The notes under the pieces were generated by a model. That model did no database searches, was not told the origin of the DNA, and saw nothing but the letters and a program-made list of their open reading frames with translations. Positions 60,021-64,000 of a DNA stretch of 64,000 bases are shown piece by piece. Origin of the DNA: Segatella copri (GTDB lineage Bacteria; Bacteroidota; Bacteroidia; Bacteroidales; Bacteroidaceae); contig NZ_CP137557.1 in assembly GCF_019249655.2 (NCBI RefSeq), forward strand, positions 4,076,501-4,140,500, read 5' to 3'. The stretch's first letter is position 1; each line of letters begins with the position of its first letter. Position numbers and translations under genes: made by a program.

Positions 60021-61757
60021 ATGAAAAAATTATATACAATGGTGCTTGCAGCAGCACTGGTAGGAACATTCACCAGTTGTGATGATTTCCTAGATTACAA
60101 GCCAACAGCTGTGGTTGATGAAGACAAGGCTTTCAGCGAGCCGGACAAGATGGTAAACAGTGCCTATGCGATGTTGGGAGACTGTTGGTATTCTTACCCA
60201 TTCAACCTTTGGCCATATGGTGACCTTTCTTCAGACGATTGCTTGAAGGGTGGCGGTGGCACCGGTGACACCGGTTATCACGATGTGGAGATCTGGAGTA
60301 CCTTGACCTCTACTAAGGGCGAACTCGACGAGTTATGGTATCGTCTCTATTGTGCCGTTTCCCGTTGCAACCGTGCCTTGGTTTCTTTGCAGCAGAATGG
60401 CGAGAGTACACTGGGTGCTGAGGTAACCAAGCAGCGTGAGGCTGAGGTTCGCTTCCTCCGTGCTCATTTCTATTTCAAGTTACTTACCATGTATCGTCAG
60501 ATTCCTTGGATAGACGAGAAGGTTTATGAGGATAAAACCACAGAGAGCACATCAAACACTCAGTTTACTTACGAGGAATTGTGGCAGAAGGTGATAGCTG
60601 ACTTCCAGACTGCATACGATGTCCTTCCTGCTAAGCAGAAGGATGGCGGTCGTGTCAACAAGATTGCTGCCGCAGGTTATCTGGCTAAGTGTTATCTTAC
60701 CATTGCCTGGGGTGATGGCTATGAGGCAACCGATGGTGTTGACCATATTAATAAGGAGTATATGCAGAAGGTTATCGACTATACTGATGTGGTGAAGAAT
60801 TCAGACTATGGTTACATGGCAGATTTCGGCGACATCTTCCTGCCTGACTATAAGAACAGTAAGGAGTCAGTTTTTGCTGTCCAGACTTCCGACTATAGCG
60901 AGGACCATACCACCTTCGGACGTGCCAACTGGTCTAATATGCTGAATGGCTGTTGGGGTATTTGGTCTTGCGGATGGGATTTCCACAAGCCTTCACAGAA
61001 CCTGGTGAATGCCTTCAAGACCAAGAACGGACTTCCTGAGTTTGATGACTACAACAAGACTTGTGATTATCCTGTAAACGGTAAGCCTAATAGTCAGAAA
61101 TGGGATCCACGTTTGTTCCATACAGTAGGAATGCCTACCTTCCCATATAAATATGAGTCAGAATACAAGATGACTACAGCCAACTCTCGTACACCAAACG
61201 TTTACGGTTACTATACCTCTCTGAAGGAAGTACCACAGCGTTCTAAGGGTGAAACTTTCAATGGCTCTTGGCAGGCGTTTGCGATGAACGACTACGTGCT
61301 CCGTTATAGCGACATCATGTTGATGCGTGCTGAGGCTTTGATAGAGTTGGGCCGTCTGGCAGAGGCTCGTACCATTATTAATGATATCCGTCAGAGAGCC
61401 AAGAATTCTGTGGATAAGCATATTGAATATGCCAAGGATCAATGTGATATAGCCCTCTATCCGGAGTCATATTTCCAGGATAAGGAGACGGCAAGAAAGT
61501 GCCTTCGCTGGGAGCGTCGTCTGGAAATGGCTATGGAGAACGGCCGCTTCTTCGACCTGCGCCGCTGGGGCATTGCTTCTGAGACACTGAACAAGTATTT
61601 CGAATCTGAGCAGAAAGATCAGTATGGAGAGCAAACATACGCACAATACTTGAAGGATGCCAAGTTCACACCGGGCAAGAACGAGTTCTATCCGGTTCCA
61701 TATAACCAGCTGTATTACATTCCTGGTCTTTATAAGCAGAATAAGGGATACGAGTAA
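60021..61757 (+). CDS. SusD/RagB family nutrient-binding outer membrane lipoprotein (fructan locus)
   Basis: 578 residues with lipobox FTSC (Cys20). The SusD N-terminal region contains REAEVRFLRAHFYFKLLTMY and the TPR-like helices; the C-terminal RagB/SusD region contains YSDIMLMRAEALIELGRLAEA and RRLEMAMENGRFFDLRRWG. It caps the SusC channel encoded just upstream and binds fructan chains. It is followed after 38 bases by the GH32 gene with no terminator between, so susC, susD and GH32 should form one operon. Confidence 0.95.
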   Translation: MKKLYTMVLAAALVGTFTSCDDFLDYKPTAVVDEDKAFSEPDKMVNSAYAMLGDCWYSYPFNLWPYGDLSSDDCLKGGGGTGDTGYHDVEIWSTLTSTKGELDELWYRLYCAVSRCNRALVSLQQNGESTLGAEVTKQREAEVRFLRAHFYFKLLTMYRQIPWIDEKVYEDKTTESTSNTQFTYEELWQKVIADFQTAYDVLPAKQKDGGRVNKIAAAGYLAKCYLTIAWGDGYEATDGVDHINKEYMQKVIDYTDVVKNSDYGYMADFGDIFLPDYKNSKESVFAVQTSDYSEDHTTFGRANWSNMLNGCWGIWSCGWDFHKPSQNLVNAFKTKNGLPEFDDYNKTCDYPVNGKPNSQKWDPRLFHTVGMPTFPYKYESEYKMTTANSRTPNVYGYYTSLKEVPQRSKGETFNGSWQAFAMNDYVLRYSDIMLMRAEALIELGRLAEARTIINDIRQRAKNSVDKHIEYAKDQCDIALYPESYFQDKETARKCLRWERRLEMAMENGRFFDLRRWGIASETLNKYFESEQKDQYGEQTYAQYLKDAKFTPGKNEFYPVPYNQLYYIPGLYKQNKGYE

Positions 61758-61795
61758 TTACCATCGGTATTTTTAGATAATTAGATAATTAGACA

Positions 61796-63514
61796 ATGAA
61801 AAAGATATTTATTTCAGCGCTTGTCGCTCTTTGCGGTTTCACCGCCAGTTATGCCCAGCAGGCTTCCTTCTTGAGCAATAACCACTGTCTCTATCGCATC
61901 AGCCAGGAGAGTCAGAACCAGAAGTGTCTCTTGCTCCCTGTGCAGGAGAGTGCGGAGATGGCCAACATCAAGGTGATTGCCGATAACAAGCAGGTGAAAG
62001 CCTTCAATGTGAAGTTGGCTAAAGACCACGTAGATTATTACGTGCCTCTCTATATGAATGAGTTTGCCGGTTTGAAGGGCCTGGCTCTCGATATCCATGT
62101 AAACGGCGATTATAGCAAGGAGGGTTTGAACGCCCTCACTTGCTGGGAGAACATGAAGTTCTCTGATTCTTTCGATATGAAGAATCGTGAACAGTATCGC
62201 CCAGTTTTCCATCACACTCCTGCTTACGGATGGATGAACGACCCAAATGGTATGTTCTATAAGGATGGCGTATGGAATCTCTACTTCCAGTATAATCCTT
62301 ACGGATCACAGTGGGAGAATATGACCTGGGGACATTCTACTTCCACCGACTTGGTACATTGGAAGTTCCAGGGTGCCCCTATTCGGCCAGATGCAATTGG
62401 TACCATTTTCAGCGGTTCTGCCGTTGTGGATAAGAATAATACCGCTGGTTTGGGCAAGGGTGCTGTTGTGGCTCTCTACACTTCGGCTGGTGAGAACCAG
62501 ACACAGAGCATGGCTTACAGTACAGATAATGGCAAGACCTTTACCAAATATGAGGGAAATCCGATCATCACCAGCAATGTGCCTGATTTCCGTGACCCTC
62601 ACATGTTCTGGAACGAGGACATCAAGAAATGGAATATGATCATGGCGGTTGGTCAGCACATGGAAATCTATTCTTCAGATAACTTGAAGGACTGGAAATA
62701 CGAAAGCTCTTTCGGTGAGAAGTATGGCAATCATGGCGGTGTTTGGGAATGCCCAGACCTGATGAAGATGAAGGTTCGTGGCACCGGTAAGGAGAAGTGG
62801 ATGCTTATCTGCAACATTAACCCAGGCGGTCCATCCGGTGGTTCAGCAACCCAGTATTTCATAGGTGATTTCGACGGACACAAGTTTACTTGCGACAGCA
62901 AGCCAGAGGTAACCAAGTGGATGGATTACGGTAAGGACCACTATGCCACAGTTTCCTTTGACAATGCTCCAAACGGTCGCCGTGTGGCTATCGCCTGGAT
63001 GAGCAACTGGCAGTATGCCAACCAGGTTCCTACTCAGCAGTACCGTTCAGGCAACTCTATTCCTCGCGACTTAGGTCTCTTTGAATATAAGGGTGAAACT
63101 TATTGCAGCGTGGTTCCTTCTCCAGAGATGACAGCAGCAAGAAGCAAGAAGGCAGGCAAGAAACTTACAGCATCTTGCGAGATGGTAGTGAATCTGAAGG
63201 GAAATGCTACTATCACTTTGAGCAACGACAAGGGCGAGAAGGTAGTGATGAACTACGATGCCAAGGCAGAAACTTTCTCAATGGATAGAACCAAGAGCGG
63301 TAAGATGGATTTCAGCAAGGACTTCGTTGCAGTCACCAAGGCTCCAACCTACGGCAATATCAGCCAGCTGCGCATCTTCATCGATAAGAGCAGCATCGAG
63401 GCTCTTGATGCTGACGGCAAGATGTCCATGACCAATCTCGTGTTCCCAAGCAAGCCTTACAACAAGGTTACTGTAAAGGGAAAGGGTAAGTATCAGATTT
63501 ACGACATCAAGTAA
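61796..63514 (+). CDS. Glycoside hydrolase family 32 fructanase (second copy)
   Basis: 572 residues with a signal peptide ending near SYAQ-21. The layout matches the GH32 at 53110: N-terminal beta domain (about 25-135), propeller with nucleophile Asp149 in YGWMNDPNGM, Asp267 in DFRDPH and acid/base Glu318 in VWECPDL, and the C-terminal sandwich with IFIDKSSIEALDADG. It is about 70 residues shorter, mostly in the C-terminal domain. The two enzymes differ enough to suggest different chain length or linkage. It is the third gene of the susC-susD-GH32 run. Confidence 0.94.
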   Translation: MKKIFISALVALCGFTASYAQQASFLSNNHCLYRISQESQNQKCLLLPVQESAEMANIKVIADNKQVKAFNVKLAKDHVDYYVPLYMNEFAGLKGLALDIHVNGDYSKEGLNALTCWENMKFSDSFDMKNREQYRPVFHHTPAYGWMNDPNGMFYKDGVWNLYFQYNPYGSQWENMTWGHSTSTDLVHWKFQGAPIRPDAIGTIFSGSAVVDKNNTAGLGKGAVVALYTSAGENQTQSMAYSTDNGKTFTKYEGNPIITSNVPDFRDPHMFWNEDIKKWNMIMAVGQHMEIYSSDNLKDWKYESSFGEKYGNHGGVWECPDLMKMKVRGTGKEKWMLICNINPGGPSGGSATQYFIGDFDGHKFTCDSKPEVTKWMDYGKDHYATVSFDNAPNGRRVAIAWMSNWQYANQVPTQQYRSGNSIPRDLGLFEYKGETYCSVVPSPEMTAARSKKAGKKLTASCEMVVNLKGNATITLSNDKGEKVVMNYDAKAETFSMDRTKSGKMDFSKDFVAVTKAPTYGNISQLRIFIDKSSIEALDADGKMSMTNLVFPSKPYNKVTVKGKGKYQIYDIK

Positions 63515-63597
63515 CCTCATCTGTTAAGAACTGAATCTATAAGATAATTGTTTCTAAGAGTGTTACTGATGTAACAGTGCAACATAAATGGTAGCCG

Positions 63598-63632
63598 ATG
63601 AACGATATTTTATGATATATTGTATCGTTTAT
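63598..63632. promoter_or_regulatory. Putative fructan operator at the transporter promoter
   Basis: ATGAACGATA (63598-63607) and TATCGTTTAT (63623-63632) form an inverted repeat with a 15-base spacer, directly upstream of the -7 box. The half-sites match those near 50 kb but point the other way round. Confidence 0.5.
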
Positions 63633-63635
63633 CGC

Positions 63636-63643
63636 TACCTTTG
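63636..63643 (+). promoter_or_regulatory. -7 box TACCTTTG of the transporter gene
   Basis: TACCTTTG followed by C, 35 bases before the ATG at 63679. Confidence 0.65.
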
Positions 63644-63678
63644 CACCAGCAAAAATAGAAACAATAACGCTAACAAAT

Positions 63679-64000
63679 ATGAATAAATCATCAAAATTAT
63701 CAATTATCCCGGTGATGCTCTGTTTCTTCGCCATGGGATTTGTAGATTTGGTAGGTATCGCCTCCAACTACGTAAAGGAAGATCTCAACCTCAATGATTC
63801 GACAGCCAATCTGTTTCCATCCCTGGTATTCTTCTGGTTTCTCATCTTCTCGGTTCCTACGGGAATCCTGATGAATAAGATAGGTAGAAAGAAGACAGTA
63901 CTTCTGTCTTTGCTTGTTACCGTTATCTCCCTCCTTTTGCCCATCTTTGGCGAAAACTTCGAAATGATGCTCGTGTCATTCTCATTGCTCGGCATCGGAA
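63679..64000 (+). CDS. MFS sugar transporter (N-terminal part, cut by the window end)
   Basis: The first 107 codons are seen. They encode MNKSSKLSIIPVMLCFFAMG with a first helix, VGIASNYVKEDL, a second helix (LVFFWFLIFSVPTGILM), the MFS loop signature NKIGRKKT and a third helix (VLLSLLVTVISLLLPIFG). The FFAMGFVDLVG start and the loop suit the FucP/glucose-galactose type of the major facilitator family. Following GH32 and with an operator-like repeat, it is probably the inner membrane fructose importer of the locus. The gene continues beyond the window. Confidence 0.88.
   Translation, partial: MNKSSKLSIIPVMLCFFAMGFVDLVGIASNYVKEDLNLNDSTANLFPSLVFFWFLIFSVPTGILMNKIGRKKTVLLSLLVTVISLLLPIFGENFEMMLVSFSLLGIG

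Overview
The window looks like chromosome of a gut Bacteroidota close to Prevotella/Segatella copri. The grounds are two polysaccharide utilisation loci (PULs) with SusC/SusD pairs and hybrid two-component regulators, promoters with a -7 box of the form TAnnTTTG (often followed by C), weak Shine-Dalgarno sequences, leaders of the type 'ataacaat', and proteins typical of this group (PorT, a double-ExbD TonB cluster, AAA-ATPase/PD-(D/E)XK genes). The genus is an inference from these traits, not from a database match.

Layout. (1) About 1-32.2 kb, + strand: a large xylan/arabinoxylan-type PUL. It has the tail of a secreted protein, a two-domain esterase, an ISL3-family insertion sequence lying in the leader of susC, SusC, SusD, a GH43, a small secreted sandwich-like protein, a second GH43, a GH3, an AAA-ATPase/nuclease-like gene, a GH5 with two C-terminal repeats, a broken IS630-type transposase, a full-length hybrid regulator, a GH43-GH43 fusion, a GH95 and another GH43. 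Together these would bind, import and strip side chains (acetyl, feruloyl, arabinosyl, galactosyl/fucosyl) from a xylan backbone under control of the regulator. (2) 32.3-44.0 kb, almost all - strand: housekeeping and envelope genes: PorT, a two-cluster ferredoxin (+), a TPR protein, a PstS-like lipoprotein, TonB, two ExbD, ExbB, an aspartate aminotransferase, RibBA and an LptF/LptG-type permease. ExbB/ExbD/TonB would energise SusC-type import. (3) 44.2-47.0 kb: a tRNA with CAT anticodon, a stretch rich in DnaA-box-like 9-mers, an AraC-type regulator and aspartate ammonia-lyase. (4) 47.2-64.0 kb, + strand: a fructan PUL with a hybrid regulator that has a periplasmic sugar-binding sensor, a TonB-dependent-receptor-like barrel, a GH32, a second regulator with the same sensor but no kinase or receiver, SusC, SusD, a second GH32 and the start of an MFS sugar transporter cut by the window end.

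The most unusual points are: the ISL3 copy with perfect 8-bp target duplication separating susC from its promoter; the transposase start codon placed inside a nested hairpin; a shared inverted-repeat operator (core CGTTCA/TGAACG) upstream of several fructan promoters, one of which drives a roughly 290-nt transcript unit with no gene; the transmembrane one-piece AraC regulator next to its full-length cousin; several promoters fused to terminator-like hairpins; and palindrome and stop-codon repeat clusters around 32.3-33.8 kb.
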